Source: Microcaldota archaeon
Lineage (GTDB): Archaea > Micrarchaeota > Micrarchaeia > Anstonellales > Bilamarchaeaceae
Reading direction: 5' to 3'
Length of the DNA: 6,768 nucleotides
Assembly (NCBI GenBank): GCA_013331535.1
Contig: DUGF01000091.1
Coordinates: 14,249-21,016 of the forward strand
Shown: positions 1-6,110 of the stretch, piece after piece
Numbering within the stretch: position 1 is the first letter of the stretch
How the letters are laid out: each line of letters starts with the position of its first letter
Program-made: the position numbers and the translations under genes
Notes under the pieces: model-generated
What the model saw: the letters and a program-made list of their open reading frames with translations, nothing else
Told to the model about the DNA's origin: nothing
Databases searched by the model: none

Positions 1-180
1 TTCCTCCTCCTTCATTCTGCGCTCATTTTCTTTGGAACGGATCTCTTCTTCTATTTTTTTATTTAACCTGATTCTCTCCGCGCAAATTGCCCTTTCTGAT
101 GCTGAAAGGGCGTTTTTAAGGATATCTTTGAAGTCAGGCCGTTTGCTGTACTTTGTGAGCATCGAAAGGCATAGTAACAT
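1..180 (-). CDS. Partial charged, coiled-coil-like protein of unknown function (5' end only, runs off left edge)
   Basis: The minus strand is open from 180 to the window edge, 60 codons without a stop. The first part is mixed (beginning MLLCLSMLTKYSK). Residues about 38-60 are very rich in Glu, Lys and Arg, with spaced Ile/Leu, as in an amphipathic helix or coiled coil. I do not recognise a family. The start is uncertain: ATG at 180 and ATG at 162 (Met7) are both possible, and neither has a clear Shine-Dalgarno sequence. If real, the gene diverges from the sulfotransferase to its right. Against it, a plus-strand terminator-like hairpin (89-117) lies inside it, which would suit an intergenic region. 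The plus strand of this stretch is also open in one frame, but reads as the Ser/Phe/Leu-rich antisense expected behind a Glu/Lys-rich gene. The minus frame is therefore preferred, with modest confidence. Confidence 0.4.
   Translation of the reverse strand, partial: MLLCLSMLTKYSKRPDFKDILKNALSASERAICAERIRLNKKIEEEIRSKENERRMKEEE
89..117 (+). terminator. Rho-independent terminator-like hairpin
   Basis: A perfect 8-bp stem, GCCCTTTC at 89-96 and GAAAGGGC at 104-111, encloses a 7-nt loop. It is followed by GTTTTT at 112-117. This is the standard form of an intrinsic terminator for transcripts entering from the left on the plus strand. The opposite side has no equally good T-run. It would insulate the downstream sulfotransferase from an upstream gene outside the window. 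It overlaps the possible minus-strand partial gene, so the two interpretations compete. Confidence 0.5.
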
Positions 181-248
181 GTGGAAGCCATACAATGAAC
201 AAACCAATCGCGCAACTTTCCGGCATGAAACAGGAAGATGGAACTGAA

Positions 249-863
249 ATGAAAAAACTAGGGTGTTTAAACTATGTAATATCAGGCGCCGGGCGCAGCG
301 GCACGACGTTTCTGGCGCATTGTTTCTTGGAGGCCGGATTCGACCTTGGCGGAGTCACGCCGGCGAGCATTGGAGACAAGTATCGTCCCGCAGGAGGAGG
401 TTTGGAACATTGCTTGTTTACAATGATCAATGATCAAGTGCATCACCTTATACAGGAGGGGAAAAGTTTCAAGAGCATTGCCGAAGAGCTGTCAGAAATG
501 ATGAACTTCAGCTGGCCGCAGGTTGTTAAAGACCCGAGGTTTACAGCGACGATAGAAGCATGGGGCGAAGCCGGATTTCTGCCAAAACACCTGTTTTTTT
601 GCATAAGGGATCCGGAGCAGACAATCAAATCAATGGAAAACGCATTTACATGGTTCAAGGAAGGGCAGAGGTATGATTTTTTCTGGCAATATAATCTTCT
701 TTCATATTGCTTAAAAAAAGACATTCCGATTACCTTTGTCTTGTTTCCGCGGATAGGAAGAGACAGAGAATACGCGAACAGGATTCTCGGCCAGTTTATC
801 AAGAAAGAGGAACCGTGGAATGTTGTTCAGAGGGTTTGGGATGAAAAGATGGTTCATTACTAA
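249..863 (+). CDS. Small sulfotransferase-like P-loop protein
   Basis: This is a probable PAPS-dependent sulfotransferase, moving a sulfuryl group from 3'-phosphoadenylyl sulfate to an acceptor, perhaps a sugar. The N-terminus has a beta strand followed by the 5'-phosphosulfate loop GAGRSGTT (residues 13-20 from this start). A KDPRF motif lies near residues 94-98. The strand plus CIRDP motif, with Arg120 and the downstream Ser128, matches the 3'-phosphate-binding element. The product is 204 residues, short for the family, with no signal peptide or membrane segment, so it is likely cytosolic. ATG 249 is chosen because it places the P-loop at the usual distance from the N-terminus and has GGA 6 nt upstream. 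An in-frame ATG at 195 has GGAAG 7 nt upstream and would add 18 residues; it cannot be excluded. The stop codon is the first triplet of a long inverted repeat. The acceptor cannot be read from sequence. Confidence 0.8.
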   Translation: MKKLGCLNYVISGAGRSGTTFLAHCFLEAGFDLGGVTPASIGDKYRPAGGGLEHCLFTMINDQVHHLIQEGKSFKSIAEELSEMMNFSWPQVVKDPRFTATIEAWGEAGFLPKHLFFCIRDPEQTIKSMENAFTWFKEGQRYDFFWQYNLLSYCLKKDIPITFVLFPRIGRDREYANRILGQFIKKEEPWNVVQRVWDEKMVHY

Positions 864-953
864 ACACGGCGTCATTTTATATTGAACATACCTTGGACTT
901 CTGCAAGCCATTTGTTAAGAAATAATGTTCACAGATATACGACGCCGTGTTTA
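861..953. repeat. Long nested inverted repeat between convergent genes
   Basis: TAAACACGGCGTC (861-873) is perfectly complementary to GACGCCGTGTTTA (941-953). Inside it, TGAACAT (883-889) pairs with ATGTTCA (925-931). TATAT (878-882) can pair with ATATA (935-939), leaving a 3-nt bulge. A short central stem forms around 895-909 (GG, CTT pairing with AAG, CC). The whole 93-nt element can therefore fold into one extended hairpin on either strand. Its left arm includes the stop codon of the sulfotransferase. It may be a bidirectional terminator for the two convergent genes, a miniature mobile or repeat element, or a structured RNA. No poly-T run directly follows the outer arms, so a simple intrinsic terminator is not a good match. 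Confidence 0.7.
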
Positions 954-999
954 AATGTATAAAATTAGTGAATTGTTGTAATTTGATTAGTCTGTGTTT
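864..999. other. Gene-free gap between convergent genes
   Basis: These 136 bases separate the 3' ends of the sulfotransferase and the methyltransferase. Most of the gap is the inverted repeat described separately. The rest (954-999) is AT-rich with no convincing small ORF, tRNA or promoter. Confidence 0.7.
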
Positions 1000-1818
1000 T
1001 TAAAGTGGCACAGCTCTATCTGCTGTGATTGTAAAGAAATTTACAGCAATTGATTTGGAATTATTGATCGAGTATTCTTTGACTGAAGTTATTTTAAAAC
1101 CCGCCATTCCCAGAAACGTTTGCAGTATGTCCGGCGTAAAGCGCCACCAAACATCTTGATGCTGGTTCTTTTTCAATGATGGTGCAAATGACAGAATAGG
1201 GCCCATATCATTCAGATTATTGTAATTTATCTCTGTTATAACTGCCGTTTCTTTTGTAAATGAAAGTATATTTGTGAGAGCCCGGAAGGGATCTCTGGTG
1301 TGCAGTAATATTGAGCAGATGATGGAAACATCAACGGGCCCAATTTTATGTAAGAAATCTTCATATATTGTTCCGTGTATTAATTTTGCTTTTGAATTGT
1401 TCAAGCGGTGTGCAAGCCAGAAGGCGTTGTTGAGTCCCGTTGTCCTTTTATTTCTGTTTTGTTTTTCAATCTGAATATTCTTATCCGGATAGGGGATTAT
1501 GTCCCAGTCTTGTTTTGGAGAAAGGTCCAAGGCAATGACTTCTGCGCCTTTTTTTTCCAGATAAAAACAATTAAATCCGCTTGCTGTACCCACGTCAAGA
1601 ACGCGTTTCCCGTCAACGCTGATATTTCCTAGATAGTCCTCTTCTCTTCCGCGCAAATCGAAACATGTTCCATCTATAACTCCATATCCGGGCAGTTCCA
1701 TTGTATGGTAAAAAATACAGTTGTTGATGTCTGAAATAAATTTCGGTGTTTCAAACACAACATCACTTTTGGCAATTTTGACATTGCCAATGCCTTTGAC
1801 TGAAGTATTTTCATCCAT
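1000..1818 (-). CDS. Class I SAM-dependent methyltransferase
   Basis: This is a Rossmann-fold methyltransferase using S-adenosylmethionine. Numbered from ATG 1818, motif I is VLDVGTASG at about residues 73-81. The acidic residue after strand beta-2 is Asp98 in VIALDLS. The post-motif strand (VDVSIICSILLHTRDP) begins near residue 162 and is followed by a helix. A C-terminal WWRFTP...GF segment at about 224-241 is common in small-molecule and sugar methyltransferases. No membrane segment is seen. The length of 272 residues is normal for a free-standing enzyme. A TTG one codon upstream (1821) is an alternative start. The start lies 4 nt after the HD-gene stop (TAG at 1823-1825), so translation is probably coupled and the gene is the last of the LysRS-HD operon. 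Base composition appears more AT-rich than LysRS. Given the surroundings it may O-methylate a surface glycan, but a tRNA or metabolite target is equally possible. Confidence 0.88.
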   Translation of the reverse strand: MDENTSVKGIGNVKIAKSDVVFETPKFISDINNCIFYHTMELPGYGVIDGTCFDLRGREEDYLGNISVDGKRVLDVGTASGFNCFYLEKKGAEVIALDLSPKQDWDIIPYPDKNIQIEKQNRNKRTTGLNNAFWLAHRLNNSKAKLIHGTIYEDFLHKIGPVDVSIICSILLHTRDPFRALTNILSFTKETAVITEINYNNLNDMGPILSFAPSLKKNQHQDVWWRFTPDILQTFLGMAGFKITSVKEYSINNSKSIAVNFFTITADRAVPL

Positions 1819-1822
1819 CAAT

Positions 1823-2419
1823 CTACAATCCGATTGTATTAGCCACTTCTTTCATCGCGTCAAGCGTAATCCCGATAAATTCATCAAGAGGGATGCCAAG
1901 CAATTCCTCGCACTTCATAATCTGTTCGCGGTTTACCTGCGCCGCGAAGCTTTTTTCTTTGAATTTTTTCTTAATACTTTTCACTTCCACGTCGGCAAGT
2001 TTCCTGCTTGGGCGCACCAGTGCGACTGCGATAACAAGGCCGGTAAGCTCATCAACGCAATAAAGGCATTTTCTTAACATTGAATCAAGAGGATGCGCGG
2101 CTCCGTATTTTTCGGCGTAATGCGAGCGGATATCTGCGAGGAGCTCTTCCTTTTTCTCTATTCCGGAAAGCAATTCGTCGAGGGTTTTTCCGCAATGCTC
2201 CTCGGCGTCCTTTTCAAGTTTGTCCCAGTCCAAGTCATGAAGCATTCCTGCGATTTTCCAGGTTTCGCCGTCCCCTCCAAATTTTTTTGCGAATGCTTCC
2301 ATCGCGGCGCCGGTCGCGATCAAATGCTCGCGGGTTTTGTCAGCATGTTGGGCCAATAGCGAATGTGCGGCGGGTAATAAATGGCCATATTCCGCGTGTT
2401 GAATGAGTAAAGTAGGCAT
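1823..2419 (-). CDS. HD-domain metal-dependent phosphohydrolase family protein
   Basis: This is a 198-residue all-helical HD-superfamily protein. The expected metal ligands are visible: His32 (REHLIATG), the His61-Asp62 doublet in GMLHDLDW, and a distal Asp123 in CVDELTG. His75 and His100 lie in between and may add ligands. The C-terminal half (VALVRPSRK, then KSIKKKFKEKSFAA with NREQI) closely resembles a conserved small HD family that I recall from many bacteria and archaea, whose substrate is not established. HD proteins generally hydrolyse nucleotides or other phosphate esters. Start ATG 2419 is the only nearby ATG. It has no Shine-Dalgarno sequence because the leader is the pyrimidine-rich arm of the heptamer-repeat hairpin. 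The N-terminal 20 residues precede the usual domain start, so a shorter form beginning near Leu22 (TTG) is possible. It sits between LysRS and the methyltransferase, all on the same strand. Confidence 0.88.
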   Translation of the reverse strand: MPTLLIQHAEYGHLLPAAHSLLAQHADKTREHLIATGAAMEAFAKKFGGDGETWKIAGMLHDLDWDKLEKDAEEHCGKTLDELLSGIEKKEELLADIRSHYAEKYGAAHPLDSMLRKCLYCVDELTGLVIAVALVRPSRKLADVEVKSIKKKFKEKSFAAQVNREQIMKCEELLGIPLDEFIGITLDAMKEVANTIGL

Positions 2420-2420
2420 A

Positions 2421-2523
2421 ATGGAAAATGGAAAATGGAAAGTGGAAAATTCTTAAATGTCAATAATTCTTGTGCTTTGCAAATAATATACCAATTTTTC
2501 ACTTTCCACTTTTCACTTTCCAC
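2421..2523. repeat. Heptamer-repeat hairpin between LysRS and HD genes
   Basis: The left arm (2421-2451) is three ATGGAAA units and one GTGGAAA followed by ATT. The right arm (2493-2523), read on the minus strand, is GTGGAAA, GTGAAAA, GTGGAAA, GTGAAAA, ATT. The arms match at 26 of 31 positions as an inverted repeat around a 41-nt AT-rich loop. On the LysRS strand the first GTGAAAA unit supplies the TGA stop of LysRS (2513-2515), and the last heptamer ends 1 nt before the HD start codon. The element thus fills essentially the whole intergenic space. It may act as a transcript-processing, stability or attenuation hairpin, or be an inserted miniature repeat. No T-run typical of a terminator follows it. 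Confidence 0.8.
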
Positions 2524-4105
2524 TTTTTTCCAAGCGATCAATAACAGTCTTACGATCAAAAGTGGAAAGAAACCACCCTATCTGCGGCCCGTTTTTTCTT
2601 CCGAGAAATATCTGGTAAAGAGGCTCGAAAATCTTTTTCGGCTCAATTCCTGTTTCCTCTTTGACCCTGTGAATGCGCTCATGGATGGGTGCGCCTTCCC
2701 ATTTAAGCTTGTTATCGGATATCGCTTCTTTTAATTTGTTTAGCGCCTCTTTCTGCTCCTCGTCAAGTTCCAAATCCGCCAGAGGCTCATCGATAATCTT
2801 ATATTTGTATTCATCTGTAGCATAAGACTCAAGCCATTGTTTAACATAGTGCGCGCGCTCAGCGAGATCGAGTTTTTCGGCTTTGGTAAGGGCTGAACCT
2901 TTAAGTTTGGCGGCTTCATTTTCAAGTTTTAAGTGAGGCATTTGTATGATGAAGATCATTGTTGAAAACCGCATTTGCCAGATATCGGGAATCTCTGATT
3001 GCAGTGAAATTTGCGAGAGCTTAAATGCTCTGGCGAAATCCGCGAAAGGTTCTTTGTGTCTTTTAAAGTAATGGTCGGACAGCCGATCGTATTCGTCAAA
3101 GAGATTGGGGATCGTGTTTCCTTCCGGATCGAAATCAATCGGCGCGTTCGGTTTTTTTCTGATCATAAGAAGCTTAAGAAGCTTTGGAGGAAGCATGTCG
3201 GCGACTTCTTTCGCGCTTGCCCCCAGCCCCTTGCTCGCGCTCATTTTCTTCCCCTTAAAATTAAAGAATTCGTAAGGAATATTAAAAGGCTCCGGATATT
3301 TGAAGACTTCTTCCGAAATCCGTGCCGCTATCTCGCGCGAGCCTCCTGAAGCGGAATGGTCTTTTCCACAGCCTTCTACGTCCACTCCGAACACTTTCCA
3401 TTTCGCCGCCCACTCCGCTTTCCAAGGCAGTTTAGCTTTGCCGGAGAATGGGCTCACTTTGCCTTCGTATCCGCAGCCCTCTGCCCATTCAACTAGATGC
3501 AATTTGCATGAGTAAGTTACGTGCGTTCCGTCCCAGCCCGTGGTTTGCGTGGTGCCGACTTTTCCGCATTTTTCGCAAATTACATTTAAGGGATACCAAT
3601 CAGACGGCTTGGCTCCGCCGCTCACTTCAAGGTAAATTTTGCGTATTTTTTCCGCGTTATTCAGCGCTTCTGTTATCACACCGTTGAATTTTCCGGATAG
3701 GTATTCGGGCCTTAGAAAATAATAATTTATCGGCAGTCCAAGCGGCTTAACAGTTTCTTTGAGCTCATTGCCGAAAACCATCGGAAAATTCTCCGCTCCT
3801 TTTTCATGCGGTGGAACAGTGAAAAGCGGCTTCCCCATATGCTTTTTGTATTCTGATTGGTCAACATAAACAGGAAGCCCGTCCATCGGATCGAAATCAT
3901 TGAGTTCGAATAAAAATTTATTTGCGATCCCTTTTTCATCCAGTATTTGCGAGATAAGCCCGTGTATCACGATCCCGCGAAGAGAACCAACGTGTACTCT
4001 TCCAGAAAGCGTCTTTTCATCACGGATTATCAAAGGATCCTTCTTTGCGATTTTATCCGCGAAGCGTTTAGAGATTTCTTCGGCGATTTCGTCTGCCCAG
4101 AACAC
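2513..4105 (-). CDS. lysS: Class I lysyl-tRNA synthetase
   Basis: This enzyme charges tRNA-Lys with lysine in the cytosol using ATP. It is the archaeal-type class I enzyme (also called LysK), not the class II LysRS of most bacteria. Visible motifs are the N-terminal signature FWADEIAEEI, the HIGH-equivalent HVGS at residues 38-41 (in SGRVHVGSLRG), GCGKDHSASGGS at about 245-256, and the KMSKS-equivalent KMSAS at 287-291. A CxxC pair at Cys177/Cys180, with Cys200 and Cys211 after it, could bind zinc. The helical C-terminal half (about 310-525) is the anticodon-binding cage. The length of 530 residues is full for the family. The start is GTG 4105, with no clear Shine-Dalgarno; a stop lies in frame upstream at 4139-4141. 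The last residues and the stop lie inside the heptamer-repeat hairpin. It is the first gene of the minus-strand operon and diverges from the second sulfotransferase. Confidence 0.97.
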   Translation of the reverse strand: MFWADEIAEEISKRFADKIAKKDPLIIRDEKTLSGRVHVGSLRGIVIHGLISQILDEKGIANKFLFELNDFDPMDGLPVYVDQSEYKKHMGKPLFTVPPHEKGAENFPMVFGNELKETVKPLGLPINYYFLRPEYLSGKFNGVITEALNNAEKIRKIYLEVSGGAKPSDWYPLNVICEKCGKVGTTQTTGWDGTHVTYSCKLHLVEWAEGCGYEGKVSPFSGKAKLPWKAEWAAKWKVFGVDVEGCGKDHSASGGSREIAARISEEVFKYPEPFNIPYEFFNFKGKKMSASKGLGASAKEVADMLPPKLLKLLMIRKKPNAPIDFDPEGNTIPNLFDEYDRLSDHYFKRHKEPFADFARAFKLSQISLQSEIPDIWQMRFSTMIFIIQMPHLKLENEAAKLKGSALTKAEKLDLAERAHYVKQWLESYATDEYKYKIIDEPLADLELDEEQKEALNKLKEAISDNKLKWEGAPIHERIHRVKEETGIEPKKIFEPLYQIFLGRKNGPQIGWFLSTFDRKTVIDRLEKSGK

Positions 4106-4164
4106 AATCGTCAGTTTACTGTCCGTTCGAAGAAAATGCTACATTATTCTCGTTTCCACTTAAT
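4106..4164. promoter_or_regulatory. Short divergent intergenic region, LysRS / sulfotransferase
   Basis: These 59 bases must carry start signals for both divergent genes. I see only weak -10-like hexamers: TACATT at 4140-4145 on the plus strand and TAATGT at 4147-4142 on the minus strand, which overlap. Neither has a convincing -35 box. No Shine-Dalgarno sequence precedes either start (GTG 4105 and TTG 4165). Labelled regulatory by position, not by a clear motif. Confidence 0.35.
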
Positions 4165-5064
4165 TTGCCTTACCCAAATTTTCTGATAATTGGCGCGCAG
4201 AAAGCCGGAACAACGTGGCTTTGGGCGAATCTTAGGAGACATCCGCAAATATGGATGCCTTTTTCAAAGGAGCTCCATTACTTCGATGAGATGATGCACG
4301 GTATTCCTGTTGATATTTATTCAAGATTGTTTGACAAAAGAAATAATCGGTGGAGAATTTTCGCCAAGCTGGCGCTCAAGCGTTCGATCCGGCGGCGGAA
4401 GGAGGTTTTTGGAAAATTGAGACAGGAGTTAAAATTTCTTTTCGGGCGTCCATGCGATGCGTGGTACGAGTCTTGTTTCAGTCCTAGAGCGGGGCAGATT
4501 GCCGGAGAGTGTACGCCGGATTATGCCTATTTGGACGAGCAGTCGTTAATTCACATCAAGGAGTTGGTGCCTTCAGCGAAAGTAATTTACGTGCTACGCA
4601 ACCCGATTGTAAGGTCTTGGTCATCTGCGATGATGTGGTTTAGGAATAATGGAAAATTGCCAGAAGTGCTTGATAAAGCAGATTTCATCAATTTTTTTAA
4701 AAGTGACATGCATTTGCTGCATGGAGATTATATGGCTAACATTGAACGCTGGCGTAAATTTTATCCATGGCTAAATATTTGTTTTTTTGACGATATCAAA
4801 TTAAATCATGAATTGTTTCTCGTGCGTGTTTTTAAGTTCCTTGGTGTTGATGATTCGACAAAGCACATAACACCTCTAGCCGGTAAAGTCATTCATGCAG
4901 GACGGACTTCGGTAATCCCTACTTTTTTTAGGAGGTATCTTGCAGAAATGCACATGGAACAACTCATATCTCTTAATAAAATATTTGGAGGGCATGTGTT
5001 AGAATGGTTAAGTGAGACGCAAGAAATACTGCGTCAGCCATCGTCTTTGCGTCTTGAGAAGTAA
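4165..5064 (+). CDS. Sulfotransferase domain protein (Sulfotransfer_1 / heparan-sulfotransferase-like)
   Basis: This is a PAPS-dependent sulfotransferase of the type that acts on carbohydrates. The 5'-phosphosulfate loop is GAQKAGTTW at residues 10-18, followed by the helix and the KELHYFD motif at 35-41, where family members usually have KEPHFFD. GECTPDYAYL lies near 114-123. The 3'-phosphate-binding element is VIYVLRNPIVRSWS at about 140-153, with Arg145 and a following Ser. GDYMANIERWRKFYP (about 187-201) and an HAGRTS segment near 244-249 complete the fold. Residues about 59-92 are unusually rich in Arg and Lys. The length of 299 is normal. There is no signal peptide, so it probably acts on a cytosolic or membrane-bound precursor. 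The start is a TTG with no Shine-Dalgarno, but it begins 5 residues before the core strand, as expected. The 3' end overlaps the convergent glycosyltransferase by 31 bp. The sequence differs clearly from the 249-863 sulfotransferase. Confidence 0.93.
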   Translation: MPYPNFLIIGAQKAGTTWLWANLRRHPQIWMPFSKELHYFDEMMHGIPVDIYSRLFDKRNNRWRIFAKLALKRSIRRRKEVFGKLRQELKFLFGRPCDAWYESCFSPRAGQIAGECTPDYAYLDEQSLIHIKELVPSAKVIYVLRNPIVRSWSSAMMWFRNNGKLPEVLDKADFINFFKSDMHLLHGDYMANIERWRKFYPWLNICFFDDIKLNHELFLVRVFKFLGVDDSTKHITPLAGKVIHAGRTSVIPTFFRRYLAEMHMEQLISLNKIFGGHVLEWLSETQEILRQPSSLRLEK

Positions 5065-6038
5065 TCTTTTGCGGCAGAGATCAGCTGAATATTATTGCCA
5101 GTCCAGTGCAAAAGGCCGTTATCTCCGAGATATACGTCCTTATTTGGGTTAAAATTGTTGTCAATAAGATACCCATAACGTTCTATGTATTGCCTATCTT
5201 TTATGTTGCCATGCCAGAGGTGTCTGATATTGCCTTCTATCAATCCAACTTTTCCATTAACTGACCTAAACAACCCATCAGCCCACTTTAGATAGTGCTC
5301 AAGAGTTGTTTTGTTGAAAAGCCTCAAATGATACCAGATTTTCCATCCAAAACAGGCGATAGTCCAGAGTGCATCATTGCCGCCAAGAATGTGGCCACAA
5401 TACAGGTTATGTGCTTTCAGCAGTGTCCTGCGCGCAGCCCAAGCGCAGCCCGCGTGCGAGAACCGGAAATCCTGTGCCGTCGGACTATTGTTTTTTATGG
5501 CTTTTGCGACGGATATTTTCTTGTTTTCAATTGACTCGTCAATTCTGCATCTTTCAACGAACTCAAAACACTGTACTACTGGCAACTCTTCCAAAATTTG
5601 CGAGGTTTCCACCTGCCATTTATAGTTTTCAAAAATCAAATCTGCATCCGCCCACGCAATTTTGTCATAATGGCTTGGAAGAGAGTTTATCAAGATATTT
5701 AGAGCAGGCTCTTTTTGCCAGATAATGTCATGTGTGCGTATACGGAGTGTCTTTGGATTTTCAGGGAGCGCAAACGGCTCTTTTCCGAAAGCGAGTTCTA
5801 TCGTCCAGAGATCAGCGTTATGTTTCAATAATTCTTCTTTGAAACGCATGTAATTATCATGTAGCCTGCGGTACCTCATCGGGTTGAAAAATGAAGTTAT
5901 AACTGCGAGTCTGCCCGGAAGGTTCTCTTTGAAGTTAACATGTTCCGAGTGTGATTGCGGAAAATGGCAGTTGAGAATCGCCACATCCTCTTCACTTAGA
6001 GCTTTGAAAGTTTTTGGAGGCTTGTATCCTATTTGCAT
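5034..6038 (-). CDS. Putative GT-A-like glycosyltransferase
   Basis: This is a 334-residue soluble protein that looks like a nucleotide-sugar transferase. After about 42 N-terminal residues, the strand LAVITSFFNP (44-53) opens a Rossmann-like domain. WADADLIFEN (129-138) supplies an acidic DxD-type motif (Asp131, Asp133) for metal and nucleotide sugar. Further conserved-looking blocks are HAGCAWAARR (195-204), GGNDALW (219-225) and HLWHGN (273-278). These resemble a family I recall as uncharacterised or generically annotated glycosyltransferases that pair a TSFFNP-like first strand with an acidic WxDxD-like motif, but I cannot name a donor or acceptor. No membrane span is seen. The start is ATG 6038, without a Shine-Dalgarno sequence. 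It is convergent with the second sulfotransferase (31-bp overlap) and divergent from the export permease, placing it in surface-glycan assembly. Confidence 0.72.
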   Translation of the reverse strand: MQIGYKPPKTFKALSEEDVAILNCHFPQSHSEHVNFKENLPGRLAVITSFFNPMRYRRLHDNYMRFKEELLKHNADLWTIELAFGKEPFALPENPKTLRIRTHDIIWQKEPALNILINSLPSHYDKIAWADADLIFENYKWQVETSQILEELPVVQCFEFVERCRIDESIENKKISVAKAIKNNSPTAQDFRFSHAGCAWAARRTLLKAHNLYCGHILGGNDALWTIACFGWKIWYHLRLFNKTTLEHYLKWADGLFRSVNGKVGLIEGNIRHLWHGNIKDRQYIERYGYLIDNNFNPNKDVYLGDNGLLHWTGNNIQLISAAKDYFSRRKDDG

Positions 6039-6097
6039 AAATGTGAGGGCGAATAATCAATCTTTTTTAAACAATGGAGGTTTCGCGGTATGTCGCA

Positions 6098-6110
6098 TAT
6101 ACTTATTATA
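6098..6110. promoter_or_regulatory. Possible divergent -10 elements
   Basis: TATACT (6098-6103, plus) lies 6 nt before the permease ATG at 6110. TATAAT is read on the minus strand at 6110-6105, upstream of the glycosyltransferase. The two hexamers nearly abut. No good -35 boxes are seen. If the plus-strand element is real, transcription would begin close to the ATG and the permease mRNA would be leaderless or nearly so. Confidence 0.25.

Noticed and set aside
191..196. TACAAT as -10 box for the first sulfotransferase
   Set aside because: No -35 element at a suitable distance, and it overlaps the alternative ATG at 195; too weak to annotate.
861..953. Integron attC-like cassette site
   Set aside because: Length and position after a stop codon fit, but the outer arms do not match the RYYYAAC/GTTRRRY core sites. 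There is no integrase or second such site in the window.
2080..2406. Plus-strand 108-codon ORF, Arg/Phe-rich
   Set aside because: Antisense to the HD gene; the composition is what the reverse of a Glu/Ala/Lys-rich gene gives.
2458..2463. Perfect TTGACA (-35 box) on the minus strand upstream of the HD gene
   Set aside because: No -10 hexamer occurs at 16-18 bp spacing, because the sequence there is the repeat arm; probably chance in the AT-rich loop.
2320..2559. Minus-strand 79-codon ORF rich in Trp/Lys/Glu (KWKVKN-like)
   Set aside because: It is a translation of the heptamer repeats and overlaps the HD start and the LysRS end, so it is a low-complexity artefact.
3011..3349. Plus-strand 112-codon ORF
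   Set aside because: It lies wholly antisense to the well-supported LysRS gene and resembles no family.
4136..4186. ATG 4136 as the true sulfotransferase start via a frameshift
   Set aside because: Its frame stops at 4184-4186 and its residues do not resemble a sulfotransferase N-terminus, whereas the TTG 4165 frame begins directly before the core strand.
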